This document shows positions 34,849 to 43,724 of a DNA stretch of 53,156 nt, one piece after another (position 1 is the stretch's first letter; every line of letters starts with the position of its first letter). A program made the translations under genes and the position numbers. The stretch is taken from IMG/VR virus record IMGVR_UViG_3300044568_003773, positions 1-53,156 of that record; one strand, written 5' to 3'. The notes under the pieces were generated by a model, which searched no databases, was not told where the DNA came from, and worked only from the letters and a program-made list of their open reading frames with translations. This DNA is from a virus.

Positions 34849-35520
34849 TTATTGACCTTTGATTCTTACTTGAGGCATTATCGGATTTTTTCCTAACCCA
34901 CCATTAGAAAACCCCGGTAAAATTTTAATGTCAACACCTGTTTTCCAAATAACAAATGGCATACTTATCTGATCTCTTGATGAATATCTAGAAATTTGAT
35001 CCCACCATCTCAAATTTAATTTTTGTACATTATGAGTATTTTTTCTAATACTTACAGGTAATTCAAACAATCCGTAATTTTCGGGGAACCCTTGAGATCT
35101 ATAGTAATTTAGTTGATTGTCGACTAAATTAATATGATCATATTTAAGTCTTTTTATTTCTTCTCCTTCTTGATAAGCACAATTTCTAGATGTGTGGACC
35201 CAAAGACCTATTTCTGAATCTCCCATGTAATTTTTTATAACTTCAGAGGGATCCATGATAAGGTCGTGAGTGGTATCCATCCAAAACCAATAATCATAGT
35301 TAGGAAAAAAAAGATTAGGCAGTACCTTATATATTTTAGCATTTCTCCTCGACTTATATTCTTCATCTAAAGAAAAATCAATGTGAGGAATTTGTTTCCA
35401 TATCTTGCAGTCGTGTTGCCTGTCAACAAATGCAAAATAATCAACCCCATCAAACTCGATTTCAGGATCCCTCAATGGGTTAGGTAATCCTATATGTGAT
35501 GTTATAACTGCTATTTTCAT
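34849..35520 (-). CDS. DUF616/TOD1-MUCI70-like glycosyltransferase
   Basis: A 223-residue protein whose layout matches DUF616, now linked to plant TOD1/MUCI70-type transferases: an N-terminal AVITSHIGLPNPLRDP, then DYFAFVDRQ, SRRNAKIYKVLPNLFFPNYD and the acidic WFWMDTTHDLIMDPS, and HTSRNCAYQEGEEIKR. Family members are placed in GT-A-like folds, with the DTT-containing strand where metal-binding acids sit. It is sandwiched between the amidotransferase and epimerase genes. Sugar specificity unknown. Confidence 0.7.
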   Translation of the reverse strand: MKIAVITSHIGLPNPLRDPEIEFDGVDYFAFVDRQHDCKIWKQIPHIDFSLDEEYKSRRNAKIYKVLPNLFFPNYDYWFWMDTTHDLIMDPSEVIKNYMGDSEIGLWVHTSRNCAYQEGEEIKRLKYDHINLVDNQLNYYRSQGFPENYGLFELPVSIRKNTHNVQKLNLRWWDQISRYSSRDQISMPFVIWKTGVDIKILPGFSNGGLGKNPIMPQVRIKGQ

Positions 35521-36416
35521 AAAGTTTTTTTATATTTTTTCACCCAAGATATTACATTACCTTTAGGAATCCACCCCAACTTGTTTTTAATTTTACTGTT
35601 GTCTGCCAAAGTGATATAAGGTTCTAACCTTTGTTCATTGTAAACTTTTTCTGATTCAAATAAATCTGCAATTTCGTTAATACTATAATTGTCACCGTTA
35701 CCGACATTAAATACATCACCGTTGAAAGATTCTTCATATACTCCGGCTAAATAATTTGCTTCGACAACATCCCCAACATATGTAAAGTCTCTTTTTTGCT
35801 CACCATCGTTGGTTATTGTTAAATGTTTAGATTGTTTATATTGATTAGCAAAGATACCAATCACAGTACAATAAGCCCCTTCATCTAACATACCTTCACC
35901 ATAAACATTGAAATATCTAAGAGATACCGTATCTAAATTGTAGACTTCGGAAAAAAGTTTACAGTATTGCTCTCCAATAAATTTTTGTAATCCATAAGGA
36001 CTCATTGGGTTGGGGTTTGCAGTTTCAGGTGTTGGGAATATGTTAGTATCACCATAGACACTACTTGATGCTGAATAAATAACTCGTTTTACTTTTGACC
36101 TATGTGACGCAACTAAAATTCTCAATGTTGAATCTACATTCGCCCTATTAAAAGAAATTGGGTCTACAATCGAAGGTTGTACCCTTGCTTTGGCTGCAGT
36201 GTGGTACACCAAATCAACACCTTCCAAATAATTGACTAAAGTTTCCATATCAATTTCTGAAACATCGGATTTTATAAATTCACAGTTATTTGGGATATTT
36301 TCTAATTTACCCGTGCTCAAGTCATCAATTACCAATACTTGATGACCTAAACTTAAAAACTTTTTTACGATATGGTGACCAATAAATCCTGCACCACCTA
36401 CTACACATACTTTCAT
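35517..36416 (-). CDS. NAD-dependent UDP-sugar epimerase/dehydratase
   Basis: Extended short-chain dehydrogenase of the GalE/WbpP type. VVGGAGFIGHHIVKKF (4-19) binds NAD, VIDDLSTGKLENIP recognises the ribose, SASSSVYGD holds the catalytic Ser, PYGLQKFIGEQYC has Tyr-x3-Lys, and RYFNVYGEGM and RDFTYVGDVV are family segments. It likely interconverts UDP-sugars (for example UDP-Glc/UDP-Gal or N-acetyl forms) for the surrounding transferases. The four-base overlap with the DUF616 gene suggests coupling. Confidence 0.87.
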   Translation of the reverse strand: MKVCVVGGAGFIGHHIVKKFLSLGHQVLVIDDLSTGKLENIPNNCEFIKSDVSEIDMETLVNYLEGVDLVYHTAAKARVQPSIVDPISFNRANVDSTLRILVASHRSKVKRVIYSASSSVYGDTNIFPTPETANPNPMSPYGLQKFIGEQYCKLFSEVYNLDTVSLRYFNVYGEGMLDEGAYCTVIGIFANQYKQSKHLTITNDGEQKRDFTYVGDVVEANYLAGVYEESFNGDVFNVGNGDNYSINEIADLFESEKVYNEQRLEPYITLADNSKIKNKLGWIPKGNVISWVKKYKKTL

Positions 36417-36428
36417 TTTAAAAAATTT

Positions 36429-37211
36429 TTATATTACAATCCATTTTGTGGGATAAATGTCCTTGGTTTGTAAATGTTTATTTATTGGTCCAAACCAATC
36501 GGATGGACATATAACTTTTTTATCTTCATTTTTATTTAACCACGCTCCCCACCAACTGAATGTTGAATTTGCAATTATGTTATGATAACACATTGACATT
36601 AAATATAGATTTTCAAAATCAGTGTCCCCTTCTATGAAATGGGTATTTTTAAGGAAACTAAAATTTTCTTTACACCATTCTATATCATCTGAAAATATCA
36701 AATACTCACAACCCTCACCAATAATATTAGTTGCTTTTTCATAATAGTCAATTGGTTGTACCGTGTGGGAATCGCTCAACCTCACATAATCCCCCCTCCT
36801 TATGTGAATTGAGCAAGTTTTTTTTTGGAGTAAGTGGAAATATTTTGTAGTTAACTTATTTTCAATTTCATTGGTAGCTGAGAACAAATTTAAAATCTCA
36901 TTCCTATAAACATTAAAATATTTTTCAGATTGGAAATATCCGTATAACATGATGTTGTTATGTGCATTAGGTATTTCATTATAATGAAAACGGGGTTCAT
37001 GGTATAACTGAATATCTGAGGGTATTGACCCAAATTCTATTCTGCTAAAAATATTATTAAAATAATTGTTTATTGGTTTATGTGATCCGTGAGATACAAC
37101 TTTTGGACAGATAAACTTTTTAGAATCCCTTAAAGATGTTGCATATGCCGCTGCGATTTGAAATAGACAGTTACCTAATCCCCCCATTAAATTTGTACTA
37201 ATAATATTCAT
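36429..37211 (-). CDS. GT11 alpha-1,2-fucosyltransferase-like protein
   Basis: Clear GT11 member of 260 residues: MGGLGNCLFQIAAAYA (9-24), HIRRGDYV (136-143) and NSTFSWWGAWLN near 218, the three classical motifs. It would transfer L-fucose, or a fucose-like sugar such as colitose, from a GDP donor to a galactose-type acceptor. No membrane anchor. It is the best preserved of three fucosyltransferase-like genes in the island. Confidence 0.88.
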   Translation of the reverse strand: MNIISTNLMGGLGNCLFQIAAAYATSLRDSKKFICPKVVSHGSHKPINNYFNNIFSRIEFGSIPSDIQLYHEPRFHYNEIPNAHNNIMLYGYFQSEKYFNVYRNEILNLFSATNEIENKLTTKYFHLLQKKTCSIHIRRGDYVRLSDSHTVQPIDYYEKATNIIGEGCEYLIFSDDIEWCKENFSFLKNTHFIEGDTDFENLYLMSMCYHNIIANSTFSWWGAWLNKNEDKKVICPSDWFGPINKHLQTKDIYPTKWIVI

Positions 37212-37906
37212 TATATGATATTATATTTTTTTATGACATAGTTTATCTCATCATTAATGTCTAACCTATAGTTGGAACTAATTTGATTTTCATGTAATCT
37301 ATTCGTAATAAGAGTTTCGGGTATTATTGCGGGTAATCCGTATTTAGTGTAAAAATTATAATAAATCTCACAATCCATGAGCATCACTAGATTATCATCA
37401 AAAAGAATGTTAGAATCTTTTCTAAAAGACAAAACGGACGGGGAACTTATTGTGTTTATCCCTCTATATATTGAGTCATTCCAACTTGGGACCATGTAAT
37501 TCCAATACTTACTGTTATTAGAATCTGTGTGATTACACCCATTGACAACCCACATTACATTATCTTCGAATTTAGAAGAGATCATTTCTAATGATTTATT
37601 GTTAAATAAAAAATCGTCTTGGAACATCACCTTAATAATTTTCCCTTTTGAATGTTTGATTGAGTTGTTGGTGTTGGATGGGCTATTACCAATTTTTTCT
37701 TGGTTAGTGACATAAACTATATTAATATCAGAAGAGTACTTTTTAACCACATCCTGTATTAGGTTAGTTGTACTGTGGTCCGAAATCACAACTTCAAAGT
37801 CTTGGAGTGTTTGAGTTTTAATTGTGTCGAGCAATTTAGACAAATAAACCCCCCCAAAACCATTTTGCTCCCATGTGGGTATACAAATTGAAAATAAAGG
37901 ACTCAT
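37211..37906 (-). CDS. family 2 glycosyltransferase
   Basis: GT-A transferase of 231 residues. FSICIPTWEQNGFGGVYLS and EVVISDHSTTN form the nucleotide-binding fold; GKIIKVMFQDDFLFN carries the acidic QDD metal motif. It shares one base with the GT11 gene downstream and overlaps the following upstream gene by four. Specificity cannot be assigned. Confidence 0.82.
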   Translation of the reverse strand: MSPLFSICIPTWEQNGFGGVYLSKLLDTIKTQTLQDFEVVISDHSTTNLIQDVVKKYSSDINIVYVTNQEKIGNSPSNTNNSIKHSKGKIIKVMFQDDFLFNNKSLEMISSKFEDNVMWVVNGCNHTDSNNSKYWNYMVPSWNDSIYRGINTISSPSVLSFRKDSNILFDDNLVMLMDCEIYYNFYTKYGLPAIIPETLITNRLHENQISSNYRLDINDEINYVIKKYNII

Positions 37907-38616
37907 AACAATTTATATGGTTTCATATTTCTAATTTTATCGGCAATTTCGTTTACCAACTTAAGATCGACTTTATGATCATTTATGGGATTTTGTTCGT
38001 TATATACATAATTTACATCAGTCATGAATCTATATCTATTTTCTCCGGACATTTCAAGCATCGGGTACATAAAAGATAAATCACCTGTAACTTTCCAAAA
38101 TTCACCATTCTCATCTTTCAGATCAGATTGATCAATTTTTCTCCATAGGAAAGCTCTCCAAGTTCTGATATGAGATGCAGTAAATCTTACATTCCTAAGA
38201 TTATCAAAATTTGTTTGTTTTGAAGAAAAACCGGGTTGACCTGTAGAGTATTTAAAACTTCCATTAGCTATCCACACATTTGGGTTTGAGTAAACATTAT
38301 ATATTCTTTCCAAGGCTTTTGAATCAGGTAACCAATCATCTCCGTCTACTTCTACAATTATTTCGTTGTCTTGAATGTTTGGGTTGTTTCTAATTACTTG
38401 GTCGTAGTTTCCTGGCTGATACATCTTTTTTTCATTTTTAATTAAAAGGAATCTATCGTCACCTTTAATCATGTTTTCAACTTTAGAGACACTGTTGTCT
38501 GTAGAGATGTCATCTGTTATATAACATTTAAAATCTGTATGTGTTTGACCCATAATCGAACCAATACACCTTTCAATATAATTTTCAGCATTAAATAAAG
38601 TAGTTACAATTACCAT
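37903..38616 (-). CDS. family 2 glycosyltransferase
   Basis: GT-A transferase of 237 residues. MVIVTTLFNAENYIERCIGS is the canonical start, CYITDDISTDNS the second motif and IIVEVDGDDWLPDSKALERI the DGDD metal-binding segment. The C-terminal portion with WRKIDQSDLKDENGEFWKV looks like an acceptor domain. It may add one residue of a linear glycan with its GT2 neighbours. Confidence 0.85.
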   Translation of the reverse strand: MVIVTTLFNAENYIERCIGSIMGQTHTDFKCYITDDISTDNSVSKVENMIKGDDRFLLIKNEKKMYQPGNYDQVIRNNPNIQDNEIIVEVDGDDWLPDSKALERIYNVYSNPNVWIANGSFKYSTGQPGFSSKQTNFDNLRNVRFTASHIRTWRAFLWRKIDQSDLKDENGEFWKVTGDLSFMYPMLEMSGENRYRFMTDVNYVYNEQNPINDHKVDLKLVNEIADKIRNMKPYKLL

Positions 38617-38620
38617 AAGT

Positions 38621-39412
38621 TTAGTTCATTAATAATTTTATCCATTTTTCTATGATTTCAGAATTAGTAATTGACTCTGAATCGTTGTTTGTTGCGAAGT
38701 TTCCTTTAAAAATTGTTCCAGTGGATTCGCATTCATCTTTAACAAGTGATGCAACTTCACTTTTTGAAGAAAGGTAAGCATAATTGATCATGTCGTAAAT
38801 TTTTTGTTTATCCGAAACAAAACCATATTCAACAACCTTATCATTATCGATAAGAGGTTTTACTTTTTTTTCATAATAATTTTGGTCACTAATATTTCCA
38901 AACAAATATATTTTCTCCATACCATCTTCAATTGCTCTCTCGATTGAGACATGGGTTTGTTTGTTCTCATCTATAGATCCCACAATACCCGCAACATTTT
39001 TTACAGATTCATCCTTTTCTTTTTTTTCCAAAACTTCTTTTATGTTTGGTATTATTTCAAAAGGACCATTGTACTGATTATGATATTCTCTCTGTTTATT
39101 ATTTACAAATACAACCGTATCCCAATACTTTTTAATTTTACCAACCTCAAATAAATTTTTTTCGTGACATGATAAAATAATCTTTTTTACATTTGGTCTA
39201 TCACCTAAATTTAAAAAATGAGTTATTACAATATCATTTTCGTATAATCTAAATTTTTCATCTAAAAGTCCTGATTTGCATTTATCTAAATGCCAAGGGT
39301 GTGGACCATAAAAGGTTGTATCTATACCGCTTTCATTAAGTTTATTAGTTAAGTTGATAAATGCGAAAGTTGATCCACCTCGGTCACTCCATCCTGAAAT
39401 TATTTTAACCAT
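38621..39412 (-). CDS. GT4-like glycosyltransferase
   Basis: A 263-residue GT-B type protein, reduced in size. MVKIISGWSDRGGSTFAFINL forms the N-terminal Rossmann start; NVAGIVGSIDENKQTHVSIE and KIYLFGNISDQNYYEKK the second-domain nucleotide-binding strands; and AYLSSKSEVASLVKDECESTG sits where GT4 enzymes have the donor-binding ExE-like motif. The short length (usual 350-400) suggests a minimal or partly degraded enzyme. Confidence 0.65.
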   Translation of the reverse strand: MVKIISGWSDRGGSTFAFINLTNKLNESGIDTTFYGPHPWHLDKCKSGLLDEKFRLYENDIVITHFLNLGDRPNVKKIILSCHEKNLFEVGKIKKYWDTVVFVNNKQREYHNQYNGPFEIIPNIKEVLEKKEKDESVKNVAGIVGSIDENKQTHVSIERAIEDGMEKIYLFGNISDQNYYEKKVKPLIDNDKVVEYGFVSDKQKIYDMINYAYLSSKSEVASLVKDECESTGTIFKGNFATNNDSESITNSEIIEKWIKLLMN

Positions 39413-40496
39413 TTATTATTTTATTGTAACAATTTATTAAATCTCCAACATTTTCAAATTTTGACTCTCTGTACATAACATTACATAACGGGTACAAGTT
39501 AGTGGCTTCTTTTTTAGACACATCGTCAAAAACATGTATAATGTCATAGTATATTTCTTTTATTTTATATAACTTATTAGGTTCAGCAAGAACAAAACCA
39601 TTAGGTGTGTTTGACCCCCATTTACCGTCACCGATTTTAAAACCATTTGGTTCGGTTATTGGGTATAAATTAATTGATTTCCCTTTGAAATGATTAATTG
39701 TTTTTTGGTCCAAGATACCACAGAAACTAACATTATATTTTGTTTGGTTTAAAATATCAAGTAGGGGTTTTGACGACTCATAGTTTTTAGTATAAATTAG
39801 AACCTTTAACCTTGAATTTTTATCTAAATCCATTTTAACTTTCAACGGAAGATTTTCTTTATTATTTTCTGCAAAAATAATTCTGTTTTGTTCCCATTGG
39901 TCATTTGTTGCTCCGATTGATTTGTGAGTTACTCTTACATCATACATAACTCCAATTTTAACACCTCTAATGAAATTTCTAAATGAAAAATCAACATCAT
40001 AAAAGTGAAACCCTTTTATGTTCTCGTTAAATTTTTCTTTGATATTTTTTTTATTTAATGCGATTAAAAGTCCGTCCACCAAAACCACATTTTCAATTTG
40101 ATTCCCTAAACTCTCTGAGTATTTTGACTCCCATTTTTTTCCTCCGTGTTCGTGATTAACAATACCTTTCATTTTAGAAAAGTCTTCCCACCATTTAGCA
40201 GATGAGGGTAGTTGAGTTGACCCGGCAAGACCTAAAATACCATAGTCAGTATTTCTTTTAAAATGTTTAATAATTTTTGTACCCCAATTTTTACTATCAA
40301 AATAAATGTCATCATGACACAATACGACGATATCATTTGTCGATTGTTCCAATATCATATTATATGCTTCAGGTAGTGAATACTTACCTTCATTTTCAAT
40401 TGGTATAATCTGCGGATTTGGTACTCCACATGATTTTTTTAATAGTTCAATAAAACCATCATTAATCTTTCTCGTTGAAAATCCTATAGTAATCAT
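39405..40496 (-). CDS. GT2-like glycosyltransferase
   Basis: A 363-residue protein. The first 215 residues are GT-A-like: MITIGFSTRKINDGFIELLK, SLPEAYNMILEQSTNDIVVL with the acidic CHDDIYFD, then LVDGLLIALNKK and GFHFYDVDFSFRNF, as in the Glyco_tranf_2_5-like group (from memory). The last 140 residues (VLIYTKNYESSKPLLDIL onward) form a second alpha/beta domain of unknown function, possibly a sugar-binding or second transferase domain. Confidence 0.7.
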   Translation of the reverse strand: MITIGFSTRKINDGFIELLKKSCGVPNPQIIPIENEGKYSLPEAYNMILEQSTNDIVVLCHDDIYFDSKNWGTKIIKHFKRNTDYGILGLAGSTQLPSSAKWWEDFSKMKGIVNHEHGGKKWESKYSESLGNQIENVVLVDGLLIALNKKNIKEKFNENIKGFHFYDVDFSFRNFIRGVKIGVMYDVRVTHKSIGATNDQWEQNRIIFAENNKENLPLKVKMDLDKNSRLKVLIYTKNYESSKPLLDILNQTKYNVSFCGILDQKTINHFKGKSINLYPITEPNGFKIGDGKWGSNTPNGFVLAEPNKLYKIKEIYYDIIHVFDDVSKKEATNLYPLCNVMYRESKFENVGDLINCYNKIING

Positions 40497-41095
40497 TTTA
40501 AACCTGTTGACCCAAACCCATTATCATTTCTGTCTTTTTTTCCAATCTCAGAAATTTTCGTTAAATTAACCCACTTACCATTTACTACCGGACAGAAAAC
40601 TGCTTGTGCGACTTTTTGACCTTTTTCTATTTTTACCACTTCGTTTGTTGTGTTAAAAATAATAACCTTAACTTCTCCTTGGTAACCACTGTCTACAGTT
40701 CCTGGTGAGTTTAAAACCATTAATCCTTGATTAAGGGCTAAACCACTTTTAGACCTTACTTGTATTTCGTAACCATCAGGGATGTCAAATCTTATTCCCG
40801 TCGGTATTAGATTTCTACCTAATGGTTGTATCTCAATTTCTTGAGAAGCTCTTAAATCAAATCCCGAATCAGATTCATAAGCATATTCAGGATCTTTGTT
40901 GTCGGTACTGTTAGTATATTTTAAATTAACTTTTTTTGTTAAGGAATCTTCAAAATACGAATTTAAATCGTCTTCACTAACACCCATTGATGATAACATT
41001 TGTTCAGGGCTGCTCATATCAATTCCATTGAATTTTCCTTGCAACTCTTTCATTATCTTAACACTCTCTCTTAAATTTTTAATATTATCAAACAT
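40493..41095 (-). CDS. dut: dUTPase with N-terminal extension
   Basis: Hydrolyses dUTP to dUMP, keeping uracil out of phage DNA and feeding dTMP synthesis. The five trimeric-dUTPase motifs are present: SDSGFDLRA, RSKSGLAL, NSPGTVDSGYQGEV, GQKVAQAVF and the C-terminal RNDNGFGSTG. A helical extension of about 55 residues (MFDNIKNLRESVKIMKELQ) precedes the usual domain and could mediate partner binding. It overlaps the upstream end of the glycosyltransferase gene by four bases, so a nucleotide-metabolism gene is co-transcribed with the sugar island. Confidence 0.93.
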   Translation of the reverse strand: MFDNIKNLRESVKIMKELQGKFNGIDMSSPEQMLSSMGVSEDDLNSYFEDSLTKKVNLKYTNSTDNKDPEYAYESDSGFDLRASQEIEIQPLGRNLIPTGIRFDIPDGYEIQVRSKSGLALNQGLMVLNSPGTVDSGYQGEVKVIIFNTTNEVVKIEKGQKVAQAVFCPVVNGKWVNLTKISEIGKKDRNDNGFGSTGLK

Positions 41096-41096
41096 T

Positions 41097-41822
41097 TTAT
41101 TTTAAAGATTTTAATTTCATTATTGCTTCAATTAAAACATCAACATCCTTTTCACAATATTCTGATATTTCATTTAACATGTTATTGCTCCAATATGCCT
41201 CGTGAACCATCCCACCATTCACAGGTCCATCTTTAGGTGTTGGGATATCTAAACACGCGCACATTAAATCTAGTGATCCAATTGCTGTGTAAGCACCATA
41301 TTGCCATACTTCTTTAGTATCAATTGCTTTGACTTCCCACGGTTTAGTGTCGTATGAAGGAAGAATTTTAGATGGCTCCAAACCATTTATGATCATTCTT
41401 TTTGCCAACATTGGGATATCAAAGTTCTTTAGGTTATGACCACAAAGATAGAAATCTAATTTGTGGGTTCTATTTAACAAGTTTCTAACCTCAGATAAAA
41501 GTTTCTGTTCATCATCACCTGAAAAAGTTTGTTTTTTTACTTCACCATTGTCTAAAACAAATGCCATAGAAACACAAACTATTTTTGCGAACTCAGGAAC
41601 AAGAGCCGCTCGTTTTTTAAATACTATATCCATGTGTTCCTCTGTGGTCCTACCCTCTCCGAATTCTTTGTCTTCGGGAAATCTTTTTAAAAACCAATCA
41701 AAGTATTTGTCAAACTGATGTGCGACAGTAGGATTGGTTTTTATACATGATTGGTAATCAGGGCAACCACCAACAGTTTCAATATCTAAAAATAAAATTT
41801 TGGTTAAAGGTACATTTATCAT
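41097..41822 (-). CDS. 3'-5' exonuclease (DnaQ/PolB-exo-like)
   Basis: DEDDy-type exonuclease of 241 residues. Exo I is KILFLDIETVGG (8-19), Exo II GHNLKNFDIPML and Exo III EYCEKDVDVLIEA (Tyr-x3-Asp). The overall layout matches the predicted PolB-like 3'-5' exonuclease family common in Bacteroidota. DNA polymerase in this window has its own exonuclease domain, so this is a separate repair or degradation nuclease. Overlaps its neighbour by four bases. Confidence 0.87.
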   Translation of the reverse strand: MINVPLTKILFLDIETVGGCPDYQSCIKTNPTVAHQFDKYFDWFLKRFPEDKEFGEGRTTEEHMDIVFKKRAALVPEFAKIVCVSMAFVLDNGEVKKQTFSGDDEQKLLSEVRNLLNRTHKLDFYLCGHNLKNFDIPMLAKRMIINGLEPSKILPSYDTKPWEVKAIDTKEVWQYGAYTAIGSLDLMCACLDIPTPKDGPVNGGMVHEAYWSNNMLNEISEYCEKDVDVLIEAIMKLKSLK

Positions 41823-43027
41823 TTTACAAGTGTTTTATATAGTTCAGCTCTGTCTCTTGTCACTTTATTAAGATCGTATGTGTCCTTTACGGTCTCATAT
41901 AATTTTTGACCTAAATCATAAGCCCAATTAGGGTTATCTATTAGTTTCTTCATATATTTTTGCCAATCACTATGATTTCTAACTTCATCAACCAATAACG
42001 CATTACCATCTGTAAATTCACCATTCTTCAATGCATGTTTTAAATCAATACTATAAGGACCAATGTTAGATGCGATAATTGCCTTTTTGTAAAAACCCGC
42101 CTCAATTACCTTTAATTGTGATTTAACTCTGTTAAAAATGTGATTTTTAATTGGTGCTAACGATACATCGAATAATCTGTAATTAGAAGCATAACTAGTG
42201 ACAGGTTTAGTCCATACTCTATGATAAAAAGATTCTTCATCATATGGTTTATCTTCAAATTTCATTAGGAAGTCTTTGTGGGTAGGGTCAACAAACTGAT
42301 AGTTGTTTGTAAAAATTTCTTCGTACCGAGCCCAAACAGTTTCTTCAGGTCTAATAGGTCTTTGTTTTTGTTCTTTAGTTTGTTGGTTAATTTCTGTAAC
42401 TGTCCCTCTGATATCAAACCCACAAAGATACATTTCAAATTTATCTTGTTGAGGTTTTAGTTTACTAATAGTTCCGTCAAGTAATTTCAAATCGTGTAAG
42501 TGAGATGACCCACCTAACCAACCAAATCTAAGTTTGTCACAAGGTTTTGTTTCGTGTTGGAATTGTGGTTCTTTTGGGTTAATTGCGTTAGGTAGCACAT
42601 AAACATTTTTATTTAACTTGCTAATTTCTGCGGCAAAAACAGAAGTTGTTGTTGTCACATGTTGAGCAACTTTTAAGTTGTTCATAATTTTTTGGTGCAA
42701 CTTATTTTCGATAACTAATTGGTGAACTGGATGTTCTTTTGTTGGTAACCAATAATCGTCAATATCGGCAATAGTAACAATACCCAATAAATTTAACTTT
42801 TGAATGAGGTTCACAGAATTATCATAGTCGTGACCTATTGTTCTATGAAAATGAACTATATCGTATTGTTTCCAATAATTTAGATCATTTACTTTAGGTT
42901 CGTAATCAATATCAACATGAAATTCATCTGAATGATTATTTTGTAGACATACATGTGGATCCACACTTCTAAATTTACCAACACCTGTCTTATCTGATGG
43001 TAATACCAATACCTTAATTTTACTCAT
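41819..43027 (-). CDS. GT4-family glycosyltransferase
   Basis: GT-B transferase of about 403 residues from the ATG at 43027 (MSKIKVLVLPSDKTGVGKFR); an ATG 51 bases further upstream would add hydrophobic residues not typical of the family. The centre reads VYVLPNAINPKEPQF, LRFGWLGGSSHLHDL and the C-terminal half ends with VIEAGFYKKAIIASNIGPY, the donor-binding glutamate motif. It is the first gene of the island after a terminator, though no clear promoter was identified. Confidence 0.85.
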   Translation of the reverse strand: MSKIKVLVLPSDKTGVGKFRSVDPHVCLQNNHSDEFHVDIDYEPKVNDLNYWKQYDIVHFHRTIGHDYDNSVNLIQKLNLLGIVTIADIDDYWLPTKEHPVHQLVIENKLHQKIMNNLKVAQHVTTTTSVFAAEISKLNKNVYVLPNAINPKEPQFQHETKPCDKLRFGWLGGSSHLHDLKLLDGTISKLKPQQDKFEMYLCGFDIRGTVTEINQQTKEQKQRPIRPEETVWARYEEIFTNNYQFVDPTHKDFLMKFEDKPYDEESFYHRVWTKPVTSYASNYRLFDVSLAPIKNHIFNRVKSQLKVIEAGFYKKAIIASNIGPYSIDLKHALKNGEFTDGNALLVDEVRNHSDWQKYMKKLIDNPNWAYDLGQKLYETVKDTYDLNKVTRDRAELYKTLVK

Positions 43028-43067
43028 AAATGAAATTATTTTAAGTAAAAAGTAGGTATTATAAATC

Positions 43068-43094
43068 AAAAAATCCACCCTTGTGAGGTGGATT
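43068..43094 (-). terminator. rho-independent terminator
   Basis: On the minus strand AATCCACC pairs with GGTGGATT across a seven-base loop, followed by a run of six T. It lies just after the stop at 43100 and before the glycan island. Confidence 0.88.
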
Positions 43095-43099
43095 ATTTA

Positions 43100-43723
43100 T
43101 TATTGTACTAATTTCTTAACTTTCGTGACCCTACCAATAAAAAGGTGATTTCCTACTTTGAATTGTATGGTATCATTTGAGTTAGTTGTTGACTCAACTA
43201 ACATACCTGATTGTCGTAATTCTTCTTGGACAACATCTTTTACGGTATCTCTAACAACATCCCTAATCATAGATTTCATTTCATTCATATTGAAATTAGA
43301 TGGTGATGGTTGTTGTTGTGGATTGGTTGTTAAATTCTTAACTGACTGAGGTTGTTGATCTGATGAACTTCTGTTTAAATTCATCAGCCTTTGTGCTCCC
43401 TCAATGACATCATCACTAATTACTGATCCACCATTCATAGAACTAGGTTGAACAATTGGTTGTTCGATCATTAATTTTTTTATTTCGTCTGGTAATTTTG
43501 AATTTTTAATTCTACTCTCCTCGATAGGTTGTGATGGATCAAAACTTGACCTTTGTGGTGTTGATATTTCACTGGCAAACTCTTGAGGGATATTGTAAGA
43601 CGCTTGTGGAGTTTGGAAGTTCTCTACCATTGGGGTTGATGGGGTCGCGTTACCCCTTTGGATATTACTATGAGCATCCATTATTTTTTTTGACATTGCT
43701 AATTTCTGCATTAAATCTGACAT
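43100..43723 (-). CDS. low-complexity protein with C-terminal helix and beta domain
   Basis: Not recognised. Residues 20-145 are rich in Pro, Gln, Ser and Asn and look disordered. A helix EMKSMIRDVVRDTVKDVVQEELRQ follows (about 148-171), then a short beta segment (TIQFKVGNHLFIGRVTKV). The organisation suggests a linker-bearing structural or scaffolding protein. It is the last gene of the leftward unit starting at 45611. Confidence 0.6.
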   Translation of the reverse strand: MSDLMQKLAMSKKIMDAHSNIQRGNATPSTPMVENFQTPQASYNIPQEFASEISTPQRSSFDPSQPIEESRIKNSKLPDEIKKLMIEQPIVQPSSMNGGSVISDDVIEGAQRLMNLNRSSSDQQPQSVKNLTTNPQQQPSPSNFNMNEMKSMIRDVVRDTVKDVVQEELRQSGMLVESTTNSNDTIQFKVGNHLFIGRVTKVKKLVQ

Positions 43724-43724
43724 A

